Positions 1 through 8,435 of a stretch of DNA of 26,308 nt are shown in pieces. The notes below the pieces were generated by a model that was not told the DNA's origin, made no database searches, and saw only the letters and a program-made list of their open reading frames with translations. The stretch lies in contig UQCL01000029.1 of NCBI GenBank assembly GCA_900539505.1, positions 1 to 26,308 of the forward strand, read 5' to 3'. The position numbers were made by a program, and so were the translations under genes. This DNA is from an uncultured Campylobacter sp. GTDB lineage: Bacteria; Campylobacterota; Campylobacteria; Campylobacterales; Campylobacteraceae. The stretch's first letter is position 1, and each line of letters begins with the position of its first letter.

Positions 1-49
1 ACGAGATGCAGCGTAGTCTCGTGGGCTCGGAGATGTGTATAAGAGACAG
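1..49 (+). other. Illumina Nextera i7 adapter (library artefact)
   Basis: Not genomic. Bases 1-7 are the end of the P7 primer, 8-15 are an 8-base index (GCAGCGTA), 16-30 are GTCTCGTGGGCTCGG, and 31-49 are the 19-base Tn5 mosaic end AGATGTGTATAAGAGACAG. The order and lengths match the Nextera read-2 side exactly. Genomic sequence begins at about base 50. Translating the mosaic end from the GTG at 35 gives the peptide MYKRQ, a well-known adapter artefact in predicted proteins. Confidence 0.98.
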
Positions 50-784
50 AAATTTCAGGAGCCCGAATTGAACCAACTTTTGCAGACCTTTATACCGACC
101 GCGCACCTTATTAAAAATACGATCGGCGATTGCGAGGTGGTCATCCACGATATGAGCACGCCGCAAAACTCTGTCGTTTTTGTCCTTGGCGACGTAACGG
201 GCAGGAGGATCGGTCAAAGCTTCGATCATCTGGTAAAGGACGTGTTGCTAAGCAAAAATTTTGAAAACGACTGCACCACAAACTACTACTTCACCGCGCA
301 AAACGGCAAGCTCATACGCTCCTCGACTTCGCTGATCCGCGGCGCAGACGGCAAAGCAGTAGGCGCGCTATGCGTAAATATTGATACTTCAAGCGCCATG
401 GCGGCATACAAAGTAATAAAAAATCTTCTGCCGAATGCAAAGCTCGATAGCAAGGAGTTGCAGGGCGCAAATTTTACCGACGGAGGCTGCGATAACGCGG
501 CATTAGATGAAGCGAGCTTAAAGAACGGCGTAAATTTAGAAACACAAAGCTCTAACGATTTGCAGCAAAATATCCTTGATATCGTCCAAGACTTGATCGC
601 ATCGGCTACGCACGATCTGGATGTGGAGGGGATGAAGAAAGAGGATCGAAAGCGTATCGTAAAATTCCTCGCGCAAAAAGGAATTTTTGAGGTAAAAGGC
701 GCTGTAGAGCTCGTCGCAAAGGCGCTTAGGACGCAGAAAGTCACGATCTATTCGTATATGGATGAGGTAAAGAAGGAGGGCTAA
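50..784 (+). CDS. YheO/DauR-like PAS-HTH transcriptional regulator, 5' end missing
   Basis: This is a DNA-binding regulator of the YheO family, in which a PAS-like N-terminal sensor is joined to a C-terminal helix-turn-helix (DauR is a characterised relative). The sensor part spans roughly the first 120 visible residues and includes CEVVIHD, NSVVFVLGDVTGR and GKAVGALCVNID. A variable linker follows, and the last 50 residues (DRKRIVKFLAQKGIFEVKGA, then VAKALRTQKVTIYSYM) form the HTH. Reading in frame from base 35 adds MYKRQ, but those codons are adapter, so the real start lies outside the contig. Few residues are likely missing because family members also begin shortly before the ELNQLL-like helix. 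The ligand is unknown. It converges with the phosphoethanolamine transferase gene across 173 bp. Confidence 0.87.
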   Translation, partial: KFQEPELNQLLQTFIPTAHLIKNTIGDCEVVIHDMSTPQNSVVFVLGDVTGRRIGQSFDHLVKDVLLSKNFENDCTTNYYFTAQNGKLIRSSTSLIRGADGKAVGALCVNIDTSSAMAAYKVIKNLLPNAKLDSKELQGANFTDGGCDNAALDEASLKNGVNLETQSSNDLQQNILDIVQDLIASATHDLDVEGMKKEDRKRIVKFLAQKGIFEVKGAVELVAKALRTQKVTIYSYMDEVKKEG

Positions 785-957
785 CCGCGACGCATAAATT
801 TGATCTAAAATTTAACAAGCGTTGCGCGCCTTGTTATCGGCGTAGCCATACGAAGTGGCGCAAATTTTAATCTAAATTTGATGAATCGATCAAAAATCAG
901 AGCATATTAATCCTTCGTTTATACAGCATGTAACGGGATAAAAGCAAAACTCATCTG

Positions 958-2946
958 TTACTCGAACTCGTAGCCCTTCGTATTCTTTAATTTCTCGTCA
1001 TAATCGACTCCGTTAGCAATTCGCTTGCGTGAAGCATTAAAATCCGCTCGTATCGGGCTTTTGTGCTCGTCAAACTCAAGCGGCGCGACACCGATGATAT
1101 CTGCTAGCAGATGCGCTAAATCATCGCTCATAAAAGGCTTATCTTTCGCCGCAGCTAGCCTCTGCCATAGCTTAGCGTGATCGCTCAAAAACTCGCGCGA
1201 AGCTATAAAAAGCAGCGGGATTTCGTAAGTAAAGCGGCTCTCCATGCCATGCCCAAGGCGTCCATTTTCGTATAAATTCTCGCCGTGATCGCTAAGATAG
1301 ACGATGAGGCTGTCGTCGCCGGAGAAAATTTTAAAAATTTCATTTATGACGAAATCGTTGTAAAGCACGCTGTTATCGTAATACGCGACAACATCTTTCT
1401 GCTTGGAAGTAAGTTTTGCCTTTACGTCCGCCGCGCTAAACTTGCCGAATCCCTCGGGATAGCGCAGGCTGTAATCCATATGGCTGCCGATGAGATGGAT
1501 CACGTAGAAATTTCGCTCGCTCTGCTCCGTTTTTGCCTGATTTATGAGTGGAAGCAGCACTCCGTCAGGCTTGATGCGGACGGTTTCGTAAAGATTGCTC
1601 TTTGATAGGAAGGATTCCGCGTCCGCGCGATCGGCAGCGCTTTTAGCACTTAACGCATGTGCGCCGAAAGCCTCTTGATTGCTGATCCAAAAGGTGCGGT
1701 AGCCACTTAGCTTAAACATATCGATGATGCTAAGGTTGCGAAACCACGCCCTTTTGCGCTCGCTTTCGTAATCGCTGAAATTTAAAAGCCGCATCAGCAC
1801 CTGATTAGTCGTGCCGTAAGGCGAGATTGTATCGCTAAATTTTATCAAATTACCGCTTGCTTCGAGACCCTCCAAAAGCGGTGTATTTTTAACGCCGTAG
1901 CCGTAGAGCGACATATGTCCGCGCTGCAAGCTCTCGCCGATTATTAGGACGATATTTTTGACGCGAGGTTTTTGCGAGGCGGGGTTTGTAGCGGCCTCAG
2001 GGTTTTTAGAATTTGAAATCACGCTGGGGCTTTGCGGCGCAGAATTTAAAGTTTCGCTCCAGCTTTGCACCTGAGCGCCTGGGGCGGAAGTAGAATTTTG
2101 AGATGCAAGGCCGGGGGTGGCGCTTTGCGGATCTGAATTTGCGCTGCTTTTTAAAACGCTTTCGTTCGCGCGCTTGGCCTCGTCATATCCGAGCTGCACT
2201 TCGCGCATATCAGTGATGAAATTTTTATCGCTTAGATAATCTTTTACCGTAAAGGCAAACTCCAGCGGGACATATTGCGATAGCTTGGTTATATAGCCCT
2301 GCTTGCCCTGAAAAGCTTTAGTGGCAATATCCGCGCAAAAGATCGTGCCATAGATAAGATAAAGCGCTGCTAGCAGCAATCTTAGGCGGCCATGCGCTTG
2401 CTCCCTCTTTCTCTGCCCTGCTCTTAGTACCGCACAAATGCAGCCGAGCAGCACCGCTAAATATAAAATCGTTGCGGGATTAAGAAACTGCGAAACAAAC
2501 TCGCGCGTCTCGGCTGCGTCGGTATGGACGATCGCGTCAATCGCCACGACGTTGAAGCTTGAGTCGAAATTTACGATCAAAAACAAAGCTGCGCTCGCAA
2601 TCAGCGCAATTAGCGCCAGTAATACGAACGAAACGAGCTTAAAAAATCGCCTGCTAAGCAAATAGCAGAGGTGAAAGATGAGCAAATTTATGATGAATAC
2701 CGCGGGAAAGCTCTCGGCGATGTAGGCAAAGATGGGGCCGTTAATCTGATAATGTATCTTAGCCCAGCATGCGAGCAGACATAGCGCCGTGCTGAGCCAA
2801 AACACCCTCCACACGGGACGTTCGCGCAGCGCGGCAAAAAAGCCGCGATCGATTTGCATAAACAAGCGCGCTATAAGCCTACCCGCTTTCGTCCGCGCCA
2901 TAAGTCCGCCTATATTTGCTAGCGCTACATAAAATTTTTCTCTCAT
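958..2946 (-). CDS. Phosphoethanolamine transferase (EptA/EptC-type, sulfatase fold)
   Basis: An inner-membrane enzyme that moves phosphoethanolamine from phosphatidylethanolamine to lipid A or other periplasmic acceptors; C. jejuni EptC also modifies flagellar rod protein and N-glycan. About five hydrophobic segments fill residues 45-205. After a Ser/Asn/Pro/Ala-rich linker (about 260-328) comes the alkaline-phosphatase-fold domain with NIVLIIGES (E338), the nucleophile motif YGTTN (Thr379/380), SDHGE (D553, H554) and GHG (H566), so all expected metal and catalytic residues are present. I chose the ATG at 2946 because AGGAAA lies just upstream. The frame stays open to an ATG at 3006 that lacks a ribosome binding site. 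The acceptor cannot be told from sequence. It follows map on the same strand after a 470-bp gap, so it is probably transcribed separately. Confidence 0.93.
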   Translation of the reverse strand: MREKFYVALANIGGLMARTKAGRLIARLFMQIDRGFFAALRERPVWRVFWLSTALCLLACWAKIHYQINGPIFAYIAESFPAVFIINLLIFHLCYLLSRRFFKLVSFVLLALIALIASAALFLIVNFDSSFNVVAIDAIVHTDAAETREFVSQFLNPATILYLAVLLGCICAVLRAGQRKREQAHGRLRLLLAALYLIYGTIFCADIATKAFQGKQGYITKLSQYVPLEFAFTVKDYLSDKNFITDMREVQLGYDEAKRANESVLKSSANSDPQSATPGLASQNSTSAPGAQVQSWSETLNSAPQSPSVISNSKNPEAATNPASQKPRVKNIVLIIGESLQRGHMSLYGYGVKNTPLLEGLEASGNLIKFSDTISPYGTTNQVLMRLLNFSDYESERKRAWFRNLSIIDMFKLSGYRTFWISNQEAFGAHALSAKSAADRADAESFLSKSNLYETVRIKPDGVLLPLINQAKTEQSERNFYVIHLIGSHMDYSLRYPEGFGKFSAADVKAKLTSKQKDVVAYYDNSVLYNDFVINEIFKIFSGDDSLIVYLSDHGENLYENGRLGHGMESRFTYEIPLLFIASREFLSDHAKLWQRLAAAKDKPFMSDDLAHLLADIIGVAPLEFDEHKSPIRADFNASRKRIANGVDYDEKLKNTKGYEFE

Positions 2947-3417
2947 TTTATATTTCCTGCCTTGTACGAAGAGACGCGACGGCGCGCACTCTGCGTAGCG
3001 CGACATGTTTTCGCTTTAAAATCAAGGCGCAATCTTAGCCGCTTAAAGCTTTGAGCTTGCTTACTTGCGCGCCTTTACGCTTTAAATTTTACGGCTAAAT
3101 TTTAAAGATACGGGGAGTTTAGGATTGGACGGCGAAATTTTGAGGCTAAATTTTAATTGAAAGCGGATCTAAGAGCGAAGCTACAAAACGAGGCTTTAAA
3201 AACAGAAAGCATGAGCTAAAATCTCGGCTTTTAAAATTTTGCGGCTAGACCGCAAACCGTCACGGTTTCCTTTGATAAAATTTATACACGAAGTGGCTGA
3301 GGTAAAATTCCAAGACGCGAGCGATGTAAAATTGTCGAAATCTAATCGTGGGCAAAATTTCGCACCGATAAAGTGAAAAAATTTTAACTAGGCTGAGCCA
3401 GCTTTTGCGCGGAAATT
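2947..3417. other. Non-coding gap between map and the phosphoethanolamine transferase gene
   Basis: No supported gene on either strand. The stretch is AT-rich and carries several copies of GGCTAAATTTTA-like words and AAATTT/AAAATTTT palindromes. A weak hairpin (GCTG-GCT-CAGC, around 3390-3400) followed within about 10 nt by a T run on the minus strand could terminate the ribosomal operon after map, but the stem is short. In Helicobacter, infA and rpmJ follow map; neither is here. Confidence 0.6.
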
Positions 3418-4176
3418 CTATGCGACGCTTAGGACTTCTACCTTACCATCGAAAACCGCCATGCAGTGCTCATAGTGGCTAGTGCGAAGTCCGTCCTTGC
3501 TTCTCGTGCTCCACTTATCCTCGGCGATGACCGGCGTGCCGTCCTTTTGGCAGATCATCGGCTCGATGCAAAAGACCATGCCGTTTTTGATTTTGGGGCC
3601 TGATTTTGGATTGTTGCCCTCCAGATAGTTTGGGATCTCGGGCTCTTCGTGCGGGTGCTTGCCGATGCCGTGTCCGCAGAAGCCGTATAGCGGCACGAAG
3701 CCGCGCGCGCGGATAAATTTCTCGATCTCAAAGCTTAGCTCTTTGAAGTGCATCCCTACTCTGATCGTTTTAATGGCGAATTCCAGCGTGTCCTTGCTGC
3801 ATGCGATAAGCTCCTCGTCGGCTTTTGAAATTTTACCGATGGGCAGGGTGCGTGCGCTGTCGCCGAAATATCCGTTTAGCTTCGAGCCCAGATCGACGCC
3901 CAAGATATCGCCCTCTTGCAGGATCGTTTCGTCTGGGATGCCGTGGATGATGACTTCGTTTAGCGAGAGGCAGGCAGCGTTTGGAAAGCCGTACAACCCT
4001 TTAAAAGCGGGATACGCGCCCTTTGAGGTGATGAAATCGTCGATCTTTTTATCAACTTCAAGTAGGCTAAGTCCCGGCTTTATGAATGAAGTTGCGTAAT
4101 CAAGGGCTTGCGCGACGATCCTGTTCGCCGCACGCAGCCCCTCTAAATCTTTTTTCGTTTTAAGTAAAATCGCCAT
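3418..4176 (-). CDS. map: Methionine aminopeptidase type I
   Basis: Removes the initiator methionine from nascent cytosolic proteins. The 252-residue length is normal for the bacterial type I enzyme. All five dinuclear metal ligands are visible: D95 (GVDLGS), D106 (YFGDSAR), H169 (GHGIGKHPHEEP), E205 (FCIEPM) and E236 (SHYEHCM). Substrate-site His78 (HGIPD) and His176 are also present. The start codon directly abuts the secY stop with no gap, so this is the last gene of the ribosomal transcript. Bacteria often place map after secY, which couples methionine removal to the translation and secretion machinery. Confidence 0.98.
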   Translation of the reverse strand: MAILLKTKKDLEGLRAANRIVAQALDYATSFIKPGLSLLEVDKKIDDFITSKGAYPAFKGLYGFPNAACLSLNEVIIHGIPDETILQEGDILGVDLGSKLNGYFGDSARTLPIGKISKADEELIACSKDTLEFAIKTIRVGMHFKELSFEIEKFIRARGFVPLYGFCGHGIGKHPHEEPEIPNYLEGNNPKSGPKIKNGMVFCIEPMICQKDGTPVIAEDKWSTRSKDGLRTSHYEHCMAVFDGKVEVLSVA

Positions 4177-5442
4177 TTATAATCCGACCGCGCTTAGGGT
4201 CTGATATTTGTTCATATAGATCTGCGCTTCGATGCGCCTCATCGTATCGAGTGCGACGGAGACGACGATCAGCACGCTGGTGCCGCCGAAATAAAACGGC
4301 ACGCCCATAAATTTAACGAGCAGCCACGGGATGACGGTTACGAGGCCGAGATAGATTGAGCCCCAAAACGTAAGGCGGCTGGCAACTTCGTTTAAAAAGC
4401 TCGCCGTTCCCTCGCCCGGACGAATACCCGGGATAAATCCGCCCTGCTTCTTTAAATTTTCGCTTATATCTTTTGAATTAAACGCGATCGATGCGTAAAA
4501 ATACGCAAAAAACACGACCAAAACAAAAGTTAGGAAGTTAAAAAAGTAGTTGCTCGGGCTTAAGAAATCGTGGATCTTTTGAATGATCGGATTGGTACTT
4601 GCCTGCAAAATAGTGGTCGGAAACATCAAAATCGCGCTTGCAAAAATAGGCGGAATGACGCCGCTTAAATTTAGCTTGATCGGCACGTAATTCATAATGC
4701 GCTTATTTTGATTTGCCATCAATACCTTGCGCGAGAACGATACCGGAATTCTACGTTCGCCTAGCTCCACATATAAAATTGCCCCGATAGTAGCCAGGAT
4801 AATTAGCACGATCGCGATTAGCTTTAAAACGTTCATCTCGCCAGTATTTACTAAATTTACGGTACTTCCGATCGCTCTAGGGATGGCACTTACGATACCT
4901 GCAAAGATAATAAGGCTGGTGCCGTTACCGACGCCGCGCTGCGTAATCTGCTCGCCGATCCACATCAAAAGCATGGTGCCTGCCAGCATCGAAATGCACG
5001 AGATGAAAACAAACTCGTTGGTATTTTCGGCCATTATCGCAAGCGCTCCGGTCTGTCCGTGAATGCCCTGCAAGCCGATGCTAACGCCGATGGATTGAAC
5101 CATAGCGATTGCGATTGTAGCATATCGGATGATCTGCATATATTTCTGCATACCGTCACGCTCTTTTTTGAGTTTACCTAAATTTGGAAAGGTTGCGGCG
5201 AGCAGCTCCATAATGATCGAAGCGGTAATATAAGGCATAATGCCTAGCGAGATAACGCTGAATCGCTCCGCCGCGTTACCGCTAAACATATTAAACATTC
5301 CAAAAGCGTTGTTGCTATTGTTTTGAAAAAATTGCTTTATAACCTCAACGTCCACTCCCGGAACCGGCACGTAAGCTAGCAACCTATAGGCAAAAAGAAA
5401 GCCCAAAGTAATGAGAATTTTGTTGCGTAGCGATTTATTCAT
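4177..5442 (-). CDS. secY: Protein translocase channel subunit SecY
   Basis: The channel of the SecYEG translocon in the inner membrane, 421 residues with about ten transmembrane helices. Family landmarks are the N-terminal helix (LRNKILITLGFLFAYRLLA) with PVPGVD, the plug region ending in MFSGNAAERFSVISLGIMPY, the cytoplasmic loop GERRIPVSFSRK, and FIPGIRPGEGTASFLNEV. Its ATG overlaps the rplO stop by one base (TAATG), indicating translational coupling inside the spc operon. Nothing is missing or unusual. Confidence 0.98.
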   Translation of the reverse strand: MNKSLRNKILITLGFLFAYRLLAYVPVPGVDVEVIKQFFQNNSNNAFGMFNMFSGNAAERFSVISLGIMPYITASIIMELLAATFPNLGKLKKERDGMQKYMQIIRYATIAIAMVQSIGVSIGLQGIHGQTGALAIMAENTNEFVFISCISMLAGTMLLMWIGEQITQRGVGNGTSLIIFAGIVSAIPRAIGSTVNLVNTGEMNVLKLIAIVLIILATIGAILYVELGERRIPVSFSRKVLMANQNKRIMNYVPIKLNLSGVIPPIFASAILMFPTTILQASTNPIIQKIHDFLSPSNYFFNFLTFVLVVFFAYFYASIAFNSKDISENLKKQGGFIPGIRPGEGTASFLNEVASRLTFWGSIYLGLVTVIPWLLVKFMGVPFYFGGTSVLIVVSVALDTMRRIEAQIYMNKYQTLSAVGL

Positions 5443-5843
5443 TATTTTTGTCCGCTAAATTTTACGTTCTCGTCTTTAATCTTGCTAGCGAGTGCTTTTG
5501 CGCCTACGCCGATCAGCTTGATCTTTTTAACGGAATTTGAAATTTTATGAACCGACTTGATGCTTTCGACCGTGATCTCGCTAAGATCTTTGATAGCTTC
5601 GATTTTATCGACGTTAATCACGTAAGGTTTTTCAAATTTAGAAGTAAAACCTACCTTCGGAAGCCTTCGCTGAATCGGCTGCTGACCGCCCTCGAAGCCT
5701 CTTTTTTCATGAGAGCCAGTGCGCGCGGTCTGACCCTTGCCACCGCGACCCGCAGTTTTACCCAGACCGCTTCCTTGACCACGACCCAAGCGCTTAGTAG
5801 CGTGAGTCGAGCCTGGGGCTTTTTTAAGATTTTCTAATCCCAT
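5442..5843 (-). CDS. rplO: 50S ribosomal protein L15
   Basis: A late-assembling large-subunit protein, 133 residues. The glycine/arginine-rich N-terminal extension (GRGQGSGLGKTAGRGGKGQT), RTGSHEKRGFEGGQQPIQRRLPKVGF, and the C-terminal globular part ending in NVKFSGQK are typical. It sits directly after rpsE with a 12-bp gap. There is no rpmD (L30) between them, unlike E. coli; absence of L30 is usual for Campylobacterota. Confidence 0.98.
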   Translation of the reverse strand: MGLENLKKAPGSTHATKRLGRGQGSGLGKTAGRGGKGQTARTGSHEKRGFEGGQQPIQRRLPKVGFTSKFEKPYVINVDKIEAIKDLSEITVESIKSVHKISNSVKKIKLIGVGAKALASKIKDENVKFSGQK

Positions 5844-5855
5844 CTTTTATCCTTG

Positions 5856-6299
5856 TTAGTGTTTTAACATACTAAGAGCTTTCATCGTAGCTCTTACGAC
5901 ATTTGAGGAGTTGTTCGAACCTAGCGATTTAGTGAGGATATCTTTAACACCCGCAAGCTCTAAAACTGGGCGGACTGAACCGCCTGCGATAACGCCAGTA
6001 CCTTCGCTCGCCGGCTTAAGTAAAATTTTGCTCGCATTGTATTTAACTTCGATATCGTGAGTGATAGTAGAGCCGTTTAAATTTACCTTGATAATATTTT
6101 TAAACGCATCGTCTACCGCTTTTTTAATCGCGTCGGGAACCTCTTTGGACTTACCAAAGCCGAAGCCTACCAAGCCGTTTCTATTGCCTACTACGATAAG
6201 AGCCGTAAACCTAAACCTTCTACCACCTTTAACGACCTTCGTAACCCTACCGATATTGACGATTACCTCTTCGAATTCTTCTCTATTATACTTTTCCAC
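5856..6299 (-). CDS. rpsE: 30S ribosomal protein S5
   Basis: A small-subunit protein near the mRNA entry channel, involved in decoding accuracy. It has 147 residues, slightly shorter than the E. coli protein. The double-stranded RNA-binding-like N-terminal domain contains GGRRFRFTALIVVGNRNG and GFGFGKSKEVPDAIKKA. The C-terminal domain holds GTGVIAGGSVRPVLELAGV and LGSNNSSNVVRAT. It lies 15 bp after rplR within the spc operon. Confidence 0.98.
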   Translation of the reverse strand: MEKYNREEFEEVIVNIGRVTKVVKGGRRFRFTALIVVGNRNGLVGFGFGKSKEVPDAIKKAVDDAFKNIIKVNLNGSTITHDIEVKYNASKILLKPASEGTGVIAGGSVRPVLELAGVKDILTKSLGSNNSSNVVRATMKALSMLKH

Positions 6300-6314
6300 A
6301 ATAATTCCTTTGGG

Positions 6315-6671
6315 TTATAGTTTGATGCCGTTTTGGCGTAGCGACTCGGCAAAGCTTGCGATTACGCCATGATACAAATAGCCATTGCGATCGAAAATCG
6401 CTTCAGAAATGCCTTTATCTTTTAGCTTGGAGGCCAAATCTTTAGCTAAGCTAGCCGCACCCTCTTTGTTTGCCTTTAAATTTAAAACCTTACCGCTGCT
6501 GGCGCACAAAGTCGCGCTCGCCGCGTCGTCGATAGCCTGAGCGTAGACCGTCCTATTGGATTTGAAAATAGAAATTCTAGGGCAAGATGCGACGCCTGAA
6601 ATTTTAGCGCGAATTCTTCTTTTTCTCTTGATTCGTAAAGAGATCTTTCTTTTTAATACGTTCTGTGTCAT
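6315..6671 (-). CDS. rplR: 50S ribosomal protein L18
   Basis: Binds 5S rRNA together with L5 in the central protuberance. It is 118 residues long with a basic N-terminus (KRKISLRIKRKRRIRAKISG), RISIFKSNRTVYAQAIDD, and the C-terminal IFDRNGYLYHGVIASFAESLR, as expected for the family. It is spaced 10 bp from rplF and 15 bp from rpsE. Confidence 0.98.
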   Translation of the reverse strand: MTQNVLKRKISLRIKRKRRIRAKISGVASCPRISIFKSNRTVYAQAIDDAASATLCASSGKVLNLKANKEGAASLAKDLASKLKDKGISEAIFDRNGYLYHGVIASFAESLRQNGIKL

Positions 6672-6681
6672 TTCTCAACCC

Positions 6682-7218
6682 TTATTTCTTAGCTGTTTTT
6701 CCGGCTTTGCGGATGATATGCTCTTCAAGATACTTGATGCCTTTGCCCTTATACGGCTCAGGCGGTCTGAATCCTCTGATCTCGGCTGCTACTTGACCTA
6801 CTTGCTGCTTGTCGTCGCCTTTGATGGTTACGACGTTTTTATCTACCGAGATTTCGATTCCCTTTGGAGATTCAAAATTTATCGGATGCGAAAAGCCCAA
6901 ATTTAGCTCAAGCACCTTGCCCTTCATCGCGGCTCTATAGCCAACGCCGTTGATTTCGAGCTGTTTTGAAAAACCCTCGGTAAGACCAAGGACGATATTG
7001 TTAGCTAAAGCGCGGTATGTTCCCCAATACGCCCTGCTCTGTCTATCCTCACCCTTAGGCGAGAATTCTATCTTTCCGTCTTCGATTTTTACATCGACAT
7101 GACCTTTTAAATCAAGCTCTTTTTCGTTATTCGATTTTTTAAATTTTAACGACGAGCCGTCAATCTTGACCTCAACTCCGCTCGGGATAGAGATCGGTTT
7201 TTTACCAATTCTTGACAT
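6682..7218 (-). CDS. rplF: 50S ribosomal protein L6
   Basis: Binds 23S rRNA near the sarcin-ricin loop. It has 178 residues and two duplicated domains, starting MSRIGKKPISIPSGVEVKID and ending with the conserved PPEPYKGKGIKYLEEHIIRK. The ribosome binding site AAAAGGAAAA lies just before the ATG. Upstream is a 77-bp gap to rpsH, much larger than most intergenic spaces in this operon, and it contains an inverted repeat annotated separately. Confidence 0.98.
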   Translation of the reverse strand: MSRIGKKPISIPSGVEVKIDGSSLKFKKSNNEKELDLKGHVDVKIEDGKIEFSPKGEDRQSRAYWGTYRALANNIVLGLTEGFSKQLEINGVGYRAAMKGKVLELNLGFSHPINFESPKGIEISVDKNVVTIKGDDKQQVGQVAAEIRGFRPPEPYKGKGIKYLEEHIIRKAGKTAKK

Positions 7219-7248
7219 AATTTTCCTTTTTATTTGTCTAGGGTATGT

Positions 7249-7288
7249 CTACTTTTACGAATGGATACCACAATGCCATAAAAAGTAG
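7249..7288 (-). promoter_or_regulatory. Hairpin element between rpsH and rplF
   Basis: Read on the minus strand, CTACTTTT and AAAAGTAG form a perfect 8-bp inverted repeat enclosing 24 nt, with a nested ATGG/CCAT pairing inside. It begins 8 nt after the rpsH stop codon and ends about 30 nt before the rplF start. No T run follows, so it is not a classic terminator. It may be an mRNA structure that protects, processes or regulates the spc transcript. The function is inferred only. Confidence 0.5.
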
Positions 7289-7295
7289 AAACTTC

Positions 7296-7691
7296 TTACC
7301 AGATCGTGCAAAGCACTTCGCCGCCGACGCCGGCTTTGTGCGCGTCGATACCGCTCATAACACCTTTGCTTGTGCTAACGACGACAGTTCCGTAGCCGTT
7401 TTTGAAGCGCTTGATCTCGTCTTTGCCTTGATATACGCGGCGACCCGGAGTCGAAATTCTTTTAACTTCGTTTATCACGCTTTTGCCCTTTTCGTCGTAT
7501 TTAAGCACTACGTTGATGATCTTTTTATTGTTTTCCTCTACTACGTTGTAGCTCTCGATATAGCCCTTCTCGGCTAAAATTTTAAGCATAGCCTCAACGA
7601 CGTTTGAGTGAAAAAGCTTAGTCGTATCTAGCCTTCGCATCGCAGCATTTCTGATGCGAGTTAGTCCATCTGAAATAAGATCGTTAATCAT
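7296..7691 (-). CDS. rpsH: 30S ribosomal protein S8
   Basis: An early-assembling 16S rRNA-binding protein and, in E. coli, the translational repressor of the spc operon. It has 131 residues. The N-terminus MINDLISDGLTRIRNAAMRR and the C-terminal signature STSKGVMSGIDAHKAGVGGE with VLCTIW are diagnostic. It lies 9 bp from rpsN. The structured 77-bp gap after its stop codon is a possible place for operon control, although E. coli S8 acts near rplE instead. Confidence 0.98.
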   Translation of the reverse strand: MINDLISDGLTRIRNAAMRRLDTTKLFHSNVVEAMLKILAEKGYIESYNVVEENNKKIINVVLKYDEKGKSVINEVKRISTPGRRVYQGKDEIKRFKNGYGTVVVSTSKGVMSGIDAHKAGVGGEVLCTIW

Positions 7692-7700
7692 CTCTTCTCC

Positions 7701-7886
7701 TTACCAGCTTGCTTTTTTTAGACCCGGGATTAAGCCCTCATTTGCCATCTTGCGAAGGCAAACGCGACAAATTCCAAAATCCTTATAAACGGAGTGCGGA
7801 CGACCGCAAATTTGACATCTGGTATATGCGCGAGTGCTAAATTTAGCGGGGCGTTTCGCCTTGGCTACCATTGATTTTTTTGCCAT
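7701..7886 (-). CDS. rpsN: 30S ribosomal protein S14, zinc-binding type
   Basis: The short (61-residue) zinc-ribbon form of S14, with Cys24-x2-Cys27 and Cys40-x2-Cys43 (CQIC and CRVC). This contrasts with the long zinc-free E. coli type. I chose the ATG at 7886 (MAKKSM) over an in-frame upstream start at 7904 because AAGGA sits 7 nt before it and the family begins MAKKS. Only one base separates it from the rplE stop. Confidence 0.97.
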   Translation of the reverse strand: MAKKSMVAKAKRPAKFSTRAYTRCQICGRPHSVYKDFGICRVCLRKMANEGLIPGLKKASW

Positions 7887-7887
7887 A

Positions 7888-8433
7888 TCATTTTCCTTTT
7901 GCAAAAGGCATGCCGAATAACTCTAGCAATTTAAATGCCTCTTTATCGTTATTTGTAGTCGTTACGACGGTTATATTCATACCGTGAGTTCTTAAAATTT
8001 GATCGTATTCAACCTCAGGGAACATCAGCTGCTCTTGCAAACCGAAGTTATAATTGCCGCGTCCGTCAAAGCCCGTTCTAGGTAGTCCTCGGAAATCCTT
8101 AACTCTAGGAAGCGCGATAGAGATCAGTTTGTCTAGGAAGGCAAACATCTGCTCCTTTCGTAACGTAACCATTATGCCTACCGGAAAACCTTCGCGAACT
8201 TTAAAGCCTGCGACCGATTTTTTTGCATTGACGATAAGCGCTTTTTGACCTGCGATCAGCGAGATAGTATCGGCCATATTTTGAAGCACCTTTTGATCTT
8301 TGCTCGATTCCCCAGTTCCTACGCTGATAACGATCTTTTCAAGCGCCGGGATAAGCATAGGATTTTTTATATCAAATTCTTTCTGCAAAGCAGCCCTGAT
8401 GGAATTTACATATTTTTCTTTTAGTCTGCTCAT
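7888..8433 (-). CDS. rplE: 50S ribosomal protein L5
   Basis: Binds 5S rRNA and contacts the P-site tRNA. It is 181 residues from the ATG at 8433, which is preceded by AGAGGG at good spacing. A TTG two codons earlier (8439) is possible but less likely. Landmarks are MLIPALEKIVISVGTGESS, GLPRTGFDGRGNYNFGLQEQ, LMFPEVEYDQI and GMNITVVTTT. It starts two bases after the rplX stop codon. The whole protein is present and ordinary. Confidence 0.97.
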   Translation of the reverse strand: MSRLKEKYVNSIRAALQKEFDIKNPMLIPALEKIVISVGTGESSKDQKVLQNMADTISLIAGQKALIVNAKKSVAGFKVREGFPVGIMVTLRKEQMFAFLDKLISIALPRVKDFRGLPRTGFDGRGNYNFGLQEQLMFPEVEYDQILRTHGMNITVVTTTNNDKEAFKLLELFGMPFAKGK

Positions 8434-8435
8434 AA

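Noticed and set aside
35..49. MYKRQ as the true N-terminus of the YheO-like protein
   Set aside because: These codons are the adapter's mosaic end.
785..957. AACAAG/CTTGTT hairpin after the YheO-like gene as a terminator
   Set aside because: Six-bp stem, long loop and no following T run; not convincing on either strand.
2947..3006. Upstream ATG (3006) for the phosphoethanolamine transferase
   Set aside because: No ribosome binding site there; AGGAAA precedes the ATG at 2946.
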